From contig JAKISP010000031.1 in assembly GCA_021648525.1 (NCBI GenBank), positions 1-46,755 on the forward strand: 46,755 nt of DNA, given 5' to 3'. Within the stretch, counting starts at the first letter, position 1. Every line of letters starts with the position of its first letter. Below, piece after piece: positions 21,179 through 29,412 of this stretch. The translations under genes were made by a program, and so were the position numbers. The notes beneath the pieces were generated by a model. The model did not search any database. It saw only the letters and a program-made list of their open reading frames with translations, and had not been told where the DNA came from. Source of the stretch: Gammaproteobacteria bacterium. Its GTDB lineage: Bacteria > Pseudomonadota > Gammaproteobacteria > SZUA-140.

Positions 21179-21688
21179 ATGAATCACAAATTACTCGGAT
21201 CACTGCTGCTGTCTTCAATCTTCGCGATTGCCAACCCTTCGTTTGCAGAGGAAAACCACAAAGAGGGACATCATGGTGAGGGTGCCACAAAAGGTCACCA
21301 CGATAAATCAGACAAAACTGACCACCACAAGAGCACACACAAAGAGGGACATAAAAAGAAAAAAGGGCACCATTTCTCACCTCACTGGGCCAAAACCCTT
21401 AGCGATAAGCAACGTGTTGCCGTCGACAAGATGCACCTTAAGCTAGGCACACAACATGCGATATTAAAGGCACAGGCAACACTGCTGCAAAAAGAACTCA
21501 ATGTGATGACGGCAAAAGATGGTGCGGATCAAACGACGATTCATACCAGGATCGATGAGCTGATGGCGGTCAAAGCAGAGATTATGAAGCGTCGCTATGA
21601 CCACCTGACCGAGATGCGTGATGCACTCACTGAACAGCAACGTATTTCATACGACATGTCGATTCTCAAACGAGAAGGGGCTAAATAG
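21179..21688 (+). CDS. His-rich Spy/CpxP-like periplasmic protein
   Basis: The start at 21179 is chosen because GGAGGA (21164-21169) lies 9 nt upstream and the product then begins with a clean signal peptide (MNHKLLGSLLLSSIFAIANPSFA). The mature N-terminus (about residues 24-70) is extremely rich in His, Lys, Glu and Gly and looks like a metal sponge. The rest is helical and carries the LTxxQ-type elements LSDKQ and LTEQQ, as in Spy/CpxP/CnrX-like metal-stress proteins and chaperones. 169 aa with this start. A periplasmic metal-buffer or envelope-stress role is inferred. No sensor kinase is nearby. Confidence 0.75.
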   Translation: MNHKLLGSLLLSSIFAIANPSFAEENHKEGHHGEGATKGHHDKSDKTDHHKSTHKEGHKKKKGHHFSPHWAKTLSDKQRVAVDKMHLKLGTQHAILKAQATLLQKELNVMTAKDGADQTTIHTRIDELMAVKAEIMKRRYDHLTEMRDALTEQQRISYDMSILKREGAK

Positions 21689-21709
21689 TACGGTTAAATA
21701 TCTCACCTG

Positions 21710-21860
21710 GGAGGCTGTCGGGCTTGCATAATCGTAGCGAGGTAATGCCATTTTGCACCCGGAGGGCATAGTCAACGAAGGAGCTGACAAACGGGTCGAA
21801 ATGGTTTTGCCCAAAGGGCACCATGTCCGCAGTAGATTCACCCTGAGCCCGACAGTCTCC
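21710..21860. repeat. Roughly 150-bp element with terminal inverted repeats (MITE-like)
   Basis: GGAGGCTGTCGGGCT (21710-21724) is matched by AGCCCGACAGTCTCC (21846-21860), with 14 of 15 positions complementary and a GU pair at the mismatch. The 121 bp between hold further short dyads (ATGCC/GGCAT; TGCCC-AAA-GGGCA) and no credible gene. It lies exactly between two converging genes, and its right end includes the last base of the outer-membrane gene's stop codon. A non-autonomous mobile element or a bidirectional structured terminator both fit. Confidence 0.55.
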
Positions 21861-23053
21861 TAGAAATAACGAGCCAGTTCCAGTTGCAGGTAGTCATCGT
21901 CACGGATACCGGCAAGCAGGTCGTTGTCTGGTATATCCAGAAAGGCGCGAGCTTCGAGGGTGATTTTCCAGGCATTGCCGAGGCGGCGACTGGATTCAAG
22001 GGTCAACAGCTGGCTGGAATCGTCAATGTCAGTGATGATTCCGAACAAGAGCTCGCTGGATTGCTCGTCGTTGAGGGTCAGGCGTGCGCCCAACATGATG
22101 TCGTCAGCGAAGGGGGTGAGCGCATTGTCGCCGCGTTCGTCGTAGAGGACTTCGCTGAGCATGCCAAGATCAGCGGCCCCCTCCATGATACCGACAAAGG
22201 TGTATTCAAAGCCGGCGGTGAGAGCAATATAAGATTCAAGTTGGCCTGAACGACCGATAATTTCGGCCTTCCATAGCCAGTCGCCAGAGGTCGCCTGCAG
22301 GTCGAGGCCCCATTGTTCGATGAGATCGTAAACCGGGAGCAGTGCCTGGCCGTCGGGCCGGATTTCGAAACGAGGTTCACGGCTGGTACCATTGAAGTAG
22401 CTCAGCCCCATATCCCACTCACCGATGGCGCTTTCCCAGCGCACCGCATAATCGATATTGCGCTCTTTACGAGAGGATTCGTACCGGGCATTGTTAGTAT
22501 CAATGGGTAAGGTAAAACGCAGGCGACCATCAACTCCCGGGAAACTGCGTTCGCGGAAATAGGGGAGGATAAACAGGTCGAGGGTACCCCAGTCACGGAT
22601 CAGCGCCAGATTAAGCATCGGCTGGCCAAATTTTTCTTCACCGTCAGGGGCCTCCACCAGGTCAGTCTGGTTGATAATATCGACCAGATGTTGCGATTCA
22701 GTGACGCCCCAGAAGAGTTTGCGTATACCCGCGCGCAGTTCCCAGTCATCAGCAGCCTTGAGCCAGGTCAGTTCGCGGATGTCGGTATGGCTACGTTCAC
22801 TATCGTTCTGATCCCAGCGAAGAAAAGGGACAAAGGTGAAACTCTGGCGGCCGCCACCCCACTCCCGGTAGTACTCGGGTTGGGCAGCGAGGGAGAGATT
22901 ATTGCCGTGTTGACGACGGTCTACTGGTTTGTACAGAAAAGCACGGTATTCGCTGCTCACATAGCCGGACCATTCACCTTCGCCGGCACTGGCCGGCAGG
23001 ACGCCACCAGCGAGGGTGCCGTACAGGAACGTAATCAGCAAGCGGTGTATCAC
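21860..23053 (-). CDS. Predicted outer-membrane beta-barrel protein
   Basis: 397 aa with a signal peptide (residues 1-23, PASAGEGEW). The body alternates polar and hydrophobic residues with many aromatic girdle residues (for example WELRAGIRKLFWGVTESQHL; YFNGTSREPRFEI), as in barrels. It ends LELARYF with a terminal Phe, the standard BAM recognition signal. It is the third gene after an RND transporter and a LolA-like protein, with a 9-bp gap, so it probably provides the outer-membrane step for the same cargo. It resembles DUF1302-type or porin-like barrels only in general character, so no family name is given. The cassette reads GC-richer than its surroundings. Confidence 0.75.
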   Translation of the reverse strand: MIHRLLITFLYGTLAGGVLPASAGEGEWSGYVSSEYRAFLYKPVDRRQHGNNLSLAAQPEYYREWGGGRQSFTFVPFLRWDQNDSERSHTDIRELTWLKAADDWELRAGIRKLFWGVTESQHLVDIINQTDLVEAPDGEEKFGQPMLNLALIRDWGTLDLFILPYFRERSFPGVDGRLRFTLPIDTNNARYESSRKERNIDYAVRWESAIGEWDMGLSYFNGTSREPRFEIRPDGQALLPVYDLIEQWGLDLQATSGDWLWKAEIIGRSGQLESYIALTAGFEYTFVGIMEGAADLGMLSEVLYDERGDNALTPFADDIMLGARLTLNDEQSSELLFGIITDIDDSSQLLTLESSRRLGNAWKITLEARAFLDIPDNDLLAGIRDDDYLQLELARYF

Positions 23054-23062
23054 TTCGCCTGC

Positions 23063-23890
23063 TCAGCGAGCGCGCTTAAGACTGTTGCGGTCAAAATCAC
23101 GTCTGTTGAGAGCAGTTTTAAGGTGGTAGTCCGTCCAATAGAGATCCGTGCTTTTTTTCGTCTGATGGTTAACCATATGCATCTGCCTGGGTCGCCAGTA
23201 TTGCCCGAGGTATTGCTGGTAGTCGGAAAGTGTGAGCGTTTTGAGAAGACTCTTTTTGCGGTCATAGAACTCCACTTTCAAGGGTTGGTACATCTCTTTG
23301 TCCAGCCAGGTGAGAAGGCGTGTATAACCAGAGTATTTATAGACTGGATAACGTTCGATGACGAAAGTGTCACGGCCGTCGAGGGTCTCGTCGCGAATGT
23401 ATTGGTAGCGATATTTTTTCACTTCTTGAGAGGTGAAATCTTCATAGGCGAATTCGCTTCCCATGAAGGGGCCGGACTTGTTGTTGGACGAGATCCGTTT
23501 GACACGCTTTAGCGCGGGCAGATAGAGCCACTGCTCATCCGGTTTGAGGGCATGCGTGTAGCTCAGAAAGGCGGTGCCTTTAATGTCCCGCGGGCTATCG
23601 AAGATGTTGAGGCTCTTGTCACCATCACCATCCACTTCCAACGCCTTATTGCGAATCTGACGTACGCTCTCCTGACCGTGCCGATTGCGCAGCACCATTT
23701 TCAGGCTGGCGGTCTGGTTTTGCCAGCCGGTATCGCGGCGATCGGCTTCCAGGGCGATGGCAAGGCCCTTTTGTTGCGGTGTTTCCGCCTGGGCCACCAT
23801 GGGTAGCAGAGCGAAGAGCAAGCAGGCTGCCCTTAATCCTGGCAATGATATATTCACCGCAGATAGCTTTCCAGTTTTAGTTTTACGCAT
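23063..23890 (-). CDS. Outer membrane lipoprotein-sorting protein (LolA-like)
   Basis: 275 aa with a signal peptide (about residues 1-35, ending VAQAE). The mature domain fits the LolA/LolB-like fold family annotated as outer membrane lipoprotein-sorting proteins that travel with MMPL transporters: PDEQWLYLPALKRVKRIS, GSEFAYEDFT, and a run of beta-strands (DTFVIERYP; YQPLKVEFYD). Such proteins hold a lipid or acyl chain in the periplasm. Its start overlaps the end of the RND gene by 8 bp, so the two are translationally coupled. It would carry cargo from the RND pump toward the outer-membrane barrel (inference). Confidence 0.85.
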   Translation of the reverse strand: MRKTKTGKLSAVNISLPGLRAACLLFALLPMVAQAETPQQKGLAIALEADRRDTGWQNQTASLKMVLRNRHGQESVRQIRNKALEVDGDGDKSLNIFDSPRDIKGTAFLSYTHALKPDEQWLYLPALKRVKRISSNNKSGPFMGSEFAYEDFTSQEVKKYRYQYIRDETLDGRDTFVIERYPVYKYSGYTRLLTWLDKEMYQPLKVEFYDRKKSLLKTLTLSDYQQYLGQYWRPRQMHMVNHQTKKSTDLYWTDYHLKTALNRRDFDRNSLKRAR

Positions 23891-26219
23891 GACATAGCTC
23901 CTTAACCGAAGCAGTGGCTGGTTGTTTTTTGTCGTATTGCATCAGCAGCGGCAGCAGTAGCAAAAAATCGGCCAGCAGAGCGAAGGTGATGACGATGGCA
24001 GTCAACAGGCCCATGTTCGCGTTGAGTTGAAAGCTGGATAGCGCCAATATCAGAAAACCGCAGACCAATACCATAGAGGTGGTAAACAGGGCCACGCCGG
24101 CATCGCGGAAGGCGTAGCGTACGGCACCTTCACCATCGAGGTTCTTTTCGCGCCGCGCTCGCAGGTATTTGCTGAGAAGATGTACCGTATCATCCACGAC
24201 AATACCCAGGGTCATACCGGCAACAATCGAAAGACCGAGGCCAACCTCCCCCACCAGCAGGCCCCACAGACCGAAGCCCATAGCAGCGGGCACCAGATTG
24301 GGAAGCATGCTGATCAGACCGATTTTCAGCGAGCGCAAGGCGAAGATCAAGATCAGCGAAATACCAATCAATGCCAGCGTCGTGCCCGTGAGCATGCTAA
24401 TGATATTGCGTTCGCCGATGTGAGCAAACATGAGTGAAGTGCTACTGCCACCAGGGTTGATGATGTGGGGGGCGTTGGCCGCCAGCCAACCACTGGCACG
24501 TCTTTCCAGCGCCAGCAGTTCGTTGCTGGAAAGGGTCTGCAGGGAGGCCGTGAAACGGATGGCGGATTTATCAACGTTGATCTGATTGTTGAGATCGAGT
24601 CCGTAAGGCAGCGACATTTCATACAGCAGCAAGTATTGAGCCGCCAATTCACGCTCCTGCGGCAGACGAAACCAGCGAGGATCATCGCCGTGCATGTTTT
24701 TGTTCAGCCGGCGCATGATATCGGTGATACTGTTAACGTGGATAGTTTCCGGTTGGGCACGAAACCAGTTGGCAAAGGCCTCCACTTCTTGCAGGAACTG
24801 CGGGTCGCTGATGTTGCCGGGCTGTCCAGAGTTTAACGAGTAGTCGATGACATAGAGACCGGTGAGGTTTTCGGCCATGAAATCGGCATCCTGGCGGAAT
24901 TCGATACTTTGATCGAAATAGTGCACGAATACATCATTAAGTTCATTGCGTGGGATTGCGGCGACCAGCAGTAACACAGCCAGCGTCATACCCCAGATCA
25001 GTTTATGTTGCTGGCGAACCACAAAATCACTCAAACGGTGCATAAGATGGGTTTCATCGTTCTGGGTCTCGCATACACGTGCTGGCAACAGGGACATAAC
25101 TGCGGGTAGCAGACTAATGGCAAGGATAAACGAGGTGACCACGCCCATAGCAACCATATTGCCAAGATGTTGAAAGGGCGGCACGTCAGAGAAGTTCATG
25201 CTCAGGAAGCCCAGTGTGGTAGTGATGCTGGTGATGAATACTGGTTGCATGTTGATGCGCAGGCTTTCTACGATGGCGCTCTTTTTGTCGAGCCCAGTAC
25301 GCATTTCATGCAACATAGTGACTATGATGTGTACACAGTTGGCGATCGCGATGGTGAGGATGATGATAGGTGATGAGGCTGACGGTGGGGTAACAGGGAA
25401 ACCTATGTAACCGCCCAGCCCCATACCCACGATGATGGATGAAATGATTACCAACAGTGTACTCAGGGTGCCGCTGATGCTGCGAGTCATCAGCCCGAGG
25501 ATCAGAATCATCACTCCGAAACTGAGTGGGATCAGGCCCTTCATATCCTGTTGTGAGGCCTCGGAAAAGGCGTTGTTCATAAACACCATGCCGTTAAGAC
25601 GGATCTCGATGTCAGGATATTGAGTCTCGATTCTGCTGGCGAGATCACGGGCGAAGGCGGCGACCTGCAAAACTTCAGCGGAGTTCTCTCCGGGCAATTG
25701 CACAGTGACGTTAACGCCAGTGACATGAGCGCGCTGTGACACCAGGCGATTAAGCAGGATGGGCTCGGCGAGGGCAATGTCGCGGATTTTGCGGCGCTGG
25801 GAGACGTCGCCCAGGTCGGTTTCGTCATCAATAAGGTGGCGCACGACCAGTTCGTCGCCGTTGGCTTCGGTATACTGGAAGTTAGATAGTGAATCGACGC
25901 GCGTGGAGTAGGGCAGCTGCCAGGCCTCTTCGCTGAGGATCTTGATGACCTCAAGGGTCTGTTGATTGAAGACGTCGCCACCCTTAGGCACCAGCATAAA
26001 CATGACGTTATCGTTCTTGCTGTACTGTTCCTCCACGGCATCGAAAGCAAGCATTTGAGGGTTATCATCACTGAAAAACACTCGATAATCGGTATTGAAA
26101 ACGAGGAGACGTCCACCGCTGGCAGCAGCCATAACCAATAGTAGTGTGATCAAAATGACGATCCAGGGATGTCTCACTACCCAGCTGGCATAACGGACAA
26201 CGGCGGCTGGATCTTTCAT
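23883..26219 (-). CDS. RND-family transporter, MMPL type
   Basis: 778 aa with the duplicated RND architecture. TM1 is at about residues 17-37. A periplasmic loop (about 40-215) precedes a cluster of five helices (about 220-385). TM7 (about 406-424), a second loop (about 425-615) and five more helices (620-765) follow. The SSD-like stretch HIIVTMLHEMRTGLDKKSA fits MMPL/HpnN-like exporters of lipids, hopanoids or other hydrophobic molecules. It heads the three-gene cassette. It is preceded by a 547-bp gap with a good promoter (26493-26521) overlapped by a sequence shared with the TetR promoter. The substrate is unknown. Confidence 0.9.
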   Translation of the reverse strand: MKDPAAVVRYASWVVRHPWIVILITLLLVMAAASGGRLLVFNTDYRVFFSDDNPQMLAFDAVEEQYSKNDNVMFMLVPKGGDVFNQQTLEVIKILSEEAWQLPYSTRVDSLSNFQYTEANGDELVVRHLIDDETDLGDVSQRRKIRDIALAEPILLNRLVSQRAHVTGVNVTVQLPGENSAEVLQVAAFARDLASRIETQYPDIEIRLNGMVFMNNAFSEASQQDMKGLIPLSFGVMILILGLMTRSISGTLSTLLVIISSIIVGMGLGGYIGFPVTPPSASSPIIILTIAIANCVHIIVTMLHEMRTGLDKKSAIVESLRINMQPVFITSITTTLGFLSMNFSDVPPFQHLGNMVAMGVVTSFILAISLLPAVMSLLPARVCETQNDETHLMHRLSDFVVRQQHKLIWGMTLAVLLLVAAIPRNELNDVFVHYFDQSIEFRQDADFMAENLTGLYVIDYSLNSGQPGNISDPQFLQEVEAFANWFRAQPETIHVNSITDIMRRLNKNMHGDDPRWFRLPQERELAAQYLLLYEMSLPYGLDLNNQINVDKSAIRFTASLQTLSSNELLALERRASGWLAANAPHIINPGGSSTSLMFAHIGERNIISMLTGTTLALIGISLILIFALRSLKIGLISMLPNLVPAAMGFGLWGLLVGEVGLGLSIVAGMTLGIVVDDTVHLLSKYLRARREKNLDGEGAVRYAFRDAGVALFTTSMVLVCGFLILALSSFQLNANMGLLTAIVITFALLADFLLLLPLLMQYDKKQPATASVKELCHA

Positions 26220-26492
26220 TTTTATTACCTGTCGATTATCCCGCCACTTCGCTAAAAATTATTTGGCGTTCATACCCGAAGGTGCACCCCGTGCCAATAA
26301 TTCACTCATTTACACGACAAATGATCCCTTTTGCCCCCCGGCCACCCTGTGCAACAGGGGCTTCATACAATCTTGCACACTTCGTTCTCTCGTCCGTACT
26401 CAATTGCTACCATTGTGTCTCTACGGCCACTAAAGAATGCACAGGCGGGCTTCATCGCTGAATTGAGTCATCCTGGCACCCATAATGGCGGG
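26220..26492 (-). other. Long leader of the RND operon
   Basis: About 265 bp separate the predicted transcription start (near 26486) from the RND start codon. I see no convincing gene or known riboswitch. The ribosome site before the RND gene is weak (AGGT). Confidence 0.35.
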
Positions 26493-26523
26493 ACTATAGC
26501 GAATTAACAGTGAACATTCAACA
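26493..26523 (-). promoter_or_regulatory. RND operon promoter with candidate TetR operator
   Basis: On the minus strand TTGAAT (plus 26516-26521) and TATAGT (plus 26493-26498) are spaced 17 bp, a good sigma-70 promoter. The overlapping 23 bp (26501-26523) match the TetR gene's promoter in 17 of 23 positions, including a GAAT-N11-ATTC dyad. Confidence 0.65.
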
Positions 26524-26766
26524 CAATATTTACTATTAAGTAATCACATCAGGAACAGACAAGTTTGGCGGGATAAACCCGGGAGTGTTAACAATCACCC
26601 CTGGAACCCGCAGCGGGATGGGTTGAAGGGTGCGTTTGTGGTAGTACGAGTCAAGGCGTAACGATGAAAAATATTATTTTATTACAATAAGTTACAGCAT
26701 GGGAATGCGCAGCCACCAAGAGATGATTCGGCTCGTAGCGGCAGACCCTGGTATGGATCGAAATTT
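26524..26766. other. Gap between the RND promoter and the TetR gene end
   Basis: About 240 bp with no credible gene. It contains GC-rich short dyads around 26575-26630 and an AT-rich stretch around 26665-26690. No clear terminator for the TetR gene was recognised. Confidence 0.35.
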
Positions 26767-27432
26767 CTAGGAATTGATGATACGGAAGGGGCGTGAAGAG
26801 GGCGTGGAAACCTCTCGGTCCGTGCTGGACTGATTGCTCAGCAAGCCATTAAGTATGAGTCGTACCACGCATTTTGCCCGTTGATGTAAGGTTTCTAGCG
26901 GATACAGGGGCATAAGTAGTGGCATATTGAAGGAGCTGGTAGCACTGGCAATGGCGGTGGCAGTGACGTCAATGTCGCTAATCTGGAATTCGCCCCGTGC
27001 GTTGCCATCCTCAAGTAACTCCACCAACAACTGGTGTTCGCCCTGCTCATGCTCATCGACAATGTCCATACGCGCATCACATATGGCATTAATCATTTCG
27101 GTCATGCGCGGACTGCCTGACCATTGCTCGTGGGTATGATCCAGTGCCAGCAGAACGACCGCCTGCAGGCGTTCTGCAGCGCTGCGTTCGCGCTGGTGAA
27201 CCACGGCCAGCATCCGTTCACGCTTGACCCTCAGGCAGTTGCAAGCCAGGGTGGCACCGATATCCAGTTTGTTTTCAAAATAGCGGTAAAGGTTAGCCGC
27301 AGACATACCACAGTCCTGCGCCACTTCGGCCATGGTGGTCTTGTTGTAACCAAACTGGGTGAAACGTTGGGCTGCGGCCTCAAGAATACGCAGGCGGACT
27401 TTGTCACTGGATTGTGTCATCTTGGCATTCAT
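26767..27432 (-). CDS. TetR/AcrR family transcriptional regulator
   Basis: 221 aa. The N-terminal helix-turn-helix at residues about 15-60 (ILEAAAQRFTQFGYNKTTMA; CGMSAANLYRYFENK) is a textbook TetR DNA-binding domain; the remaining ~150 residues form a helical ligand domain with no recognisable ligand. It lies upstream of, and on the same strand as, the RND/LolA-like/barrel cassette. Its own promoter carries the same operator-like sequence as the RND promoter, so it probably represses itself and the cassette. The start may be the ATG at 27432 (leaderless) or the ATG at 27420. Confidence 0.92.
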   Translation of the reverse strand: MNAKMTQSSDKVRLRILEAAAQRFTQFGYNKTTMAEVAQDCGMSAANLYRYFENKLDIGATLACNCLRVKRERMLAVVHQRERSAAERLQAVVLLALDHTHEQWSGSPRMTEMINAICDARMDIVDEHEQGEHQLLVELLEDGNARGEFQISDIDVTATAIASATSSFNMPLLMPLYPLETLHQRAKCVVRLILNGLLSNQSSTDREVSTPSSRPFRIINS

Positions 27433-27441
27433 AGCATCGTG

Positions 27442-27472
27442 ATTATAATGAATTAATTTCGTATATTCAACA
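27442..27472 (-). promoter_or_regulatory. TetR gene promoter with candidate operator
   Basis: On the minus strand TTGAAT (plus 27465-27470) and TATAAT (plus 27442-27447) are spaced exactly 17 bp. The operator-like 23 bp (27450-27472) contain TGAAT-N11-ATTCA. The -10 ends 9 nt before the ATG at 27432, so the transcript would start at or almost at the codon. Confidence 0.7.
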
Positions 27473-27651
27473 TAAAGCCTTACCTTGATGCCCTCATTAC
27501 GAGAAGCTAAGCAACTGCAGCAGCCTAACTGAGTTTGAACTGTTTACCCTGAACCAATCATGAAGTCCCAGCTAAACATCTGCTAAACTTGGCGCTCTTT
27601 CTATAAACCAACTATGTAACGCGGCACAAACCGCCAAAGACCAACACCGCT

Positions 27652-28716
27652 ATGAGTAAATTCTGGAGCCCGATCGTTCACCAACTCACCCCCTATGTGC
27701 CGGGTGAGCAGCCGAAGATCAGCAATCTGATCAAACTTAATACGAACGAAAACCCATACGGGCCATCCCTAAAGGTGCTCAATGCAATTGAGATTGAAAC
27801 CGGGAACTCCTTACGCCTCTATTCCGACCCAACCTCAGAACGACTCGTTAATGCAATCGCACAATATTACCAGCTCAAACCACAACAGATCTTTGTCGGC
27901 AATGGTTCTGATGAAGTGCTAGCACACACCTTTCAGGCGCTGTTTCAACATGGTAAGCCACTGCTCTTTCCCGATATCACCTACAGTTTTTATCCGGTCT
28001 ATTGCAAACTCTACGGGATTGAGGCTAAAACGATTCCACTCAACACCCATTTTGAAGTTGACCTAAGTGACTACCTTCGCCCCAATGGCGGCATCATCTT
28101 TTCAAACCCCAATGCGCCCACTGGCCACGGGGTCGGGCCTGGTGAGATCGAGATGTTACTCAGGCAAAATACCGACTCAGTGGTTGTGGTCGATGAAGCC
28201 TATATCGATTTTGGTGGTGAATCAACAGTCGCATTGATTAACGAATACCCCAACCTGTTAGTGATACAGACATTTTCAAAATCACGTTCACTAGCTGGTT
28301 TGCGCGTTGGTTTTGCAATGGGCAGTGAAGCGTTAATCGCTGGGCTTATTCGCGTTAAAGATAGCTTTAACTCATACCCGCTCGATAGTATTGCGATCAG
28401 TGGTGCGGCAGCGGCCATGCAGGATAGAGTCCACTTTGAATACACTCGCAAGCGCATTATTACTTCACGTGAACAACTCACTGCGGAACTTGAAACACTC
28501 GGCTTTGATATCATTCCATCGCAAGCAAACTTTCTGTTTGTCACCCATCCACAGCATGATGCCGCTGCGTTAGCAGGTGATCTCCGCATAAAAAATATCA
28601 TTGTCCGTTATTTCAATAAACCACGGATTGATCAATACCTGCGCATCACGATCGGTACCGATGATGAATGTAAAATACTGGTTGATGCATTAAGAAATAT
28701 TGTTAACACCCCCTAG
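27652..28716 (+). CDS. hisC: Histidinol-phosphate aminotransferase
   Basis: A PLP enzyme converting imidazole-acetol phosphate and glutamate to histidinol phosphate in histidine synthesis. The family N-terminus ([28 protein letters not shown], described at residues about 12-39) is present. Asp in [11 protein letters not shown] binds the pyridine nitrogen, and Lys210 in [16 protein letters not shown] forms the Schiff base. 354 aa, typical. It stands alone rather than in a his operon, so it could be a second copy (hisC2 type) or act on aromatic amino acids; family members do both. Confidence 0.92.
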   Translation: MSKFWSPIVHQLTPYVPGEQPKISNLIKLNTNENPYGPSLKVLNAIEIETGNSLRLYSDPTSERLVNAIAQYYQLKPQQIFVGNGSDEVLAHTFQALFQHGKPLLFPDITYSFYPVYCKLYGIEAKTIPLNTHFEVDLSDYLRPNGGIIFSNPNAPTGHGVGPGEIEMLLRQNTDSVVVVDEAYIDFGGESTVALINEYPNLLVIQTFSKSRSLAGLRVGFAMGSEALIAGLIRVKDSFNSYPLDSIAISGAAAAMQDRVHFEYTRKRIITSREQLTAELETLGFDIIPSQANFLFVTHPQHDAAALAGDLRIKNIIVRYFNKPRIDQYLRITIGTDDECKILVDALRNIVNTP

Positions 28717-28845
28717 TACACCGTCCAGGTTATATTGACAGGTTCGGTTGATCTGTCAGTTTCAGGGTAAGATGTGTCGCTTATGTAGAGTGACTACACG
28801 GCGCTTTCTCGCCTGACAGTGGTAAAAATAAAATGTCAACCGGCC

Positions 28846-29376
28846 CTAGTTTTTCATATGATTGTTTTTCAACGCCACATAATGGCCAGACGAATATTCC
28901 AGCCATGCCAGCTCTTTCTCTTTAAGTGGTCGTGCCTGCCTTGCGGGACTGCCCACATAGAGATAACCACTCGCTAACGTTTTTCCCGGTGTAACCAATG
29001 CACCCGCCCCCACCATCACATGCGCTTCAATAGTCGCGCCATCCAGCACCGTCGCCCCCATCCCTATCAGCGAAAAATTGCCAATGGTGCAGGCGTGCAG
29101 AATGGCGCCGTGACCTACGGTAACATCCTCACCAATCACCAGCGGGCTACCACCGGGATTATATTCATTGTCTGCCGTGACATGTATCACCGAACCATCC
29201 TGTATATTAGTACGTGCACCAATCGTGATCGCGTTTACATCACCACGCGCAACCACCATCGGCCATAGTGAAGCATCTTCACCGATGGTGACATCACCAA
29301 TCACCAGCGCCATCTCATCAATAAAAGCACTTTTGGCAACGGCAGGGGTGATATCTAAATATTTTCTGATGGCCAT
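28846..29376 (-). CDS. Gamma-carbonic anhydrase-like hexapeptide protein (YrdA type)
   Basis: A left-handed beta-helix protein of 176 aa. The start at 29376 is chosen because AGGAG lies 8 nt upstream, giving MAIRKYLD. Conserved features of the gamma-CA/YrdA family are PMVVARGDVNAITIGARTNIQDGSVIHV and VTVGHGAILHACTIG, with the three zinc-ligand histidines expected in VIHV, VGHG and LHAC (described at residues about 39-107). Many such proteins show little anhydrase activity. It is 36 bp downstream of the glutathione reductase gene and probably co-transcribed. Confidence 0.88.
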   Translation of the reverse strand: MAIRKYLDITPAVAKSAFIDEMALVIGDVTIGEDASLWPMVVARGDVNAITIGARTNIQDGSVIHVTADNEYNPGGSPLVIGEDVTVGHGAILHACTIGNFSLIGMGATVLDGATIEAHVMVGAGALVTPGKTLASGYLYVGSPARQARPLKEKELAWLEYSSGHYVALKNNHMKN

Positions 29377-29412
29377 GATGGTTACTCCTGTAATGAACAA
29401 AATAATTGTCTA

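Noticed and set aside
22688-23512. Long plus-strand open frame (274 aa) opposite the barrel and LolA-like genes
   Set aside because: Antisense to two coherent genes with signal peptides; composition is that of a shadow frame, with no ribosome site or family match.
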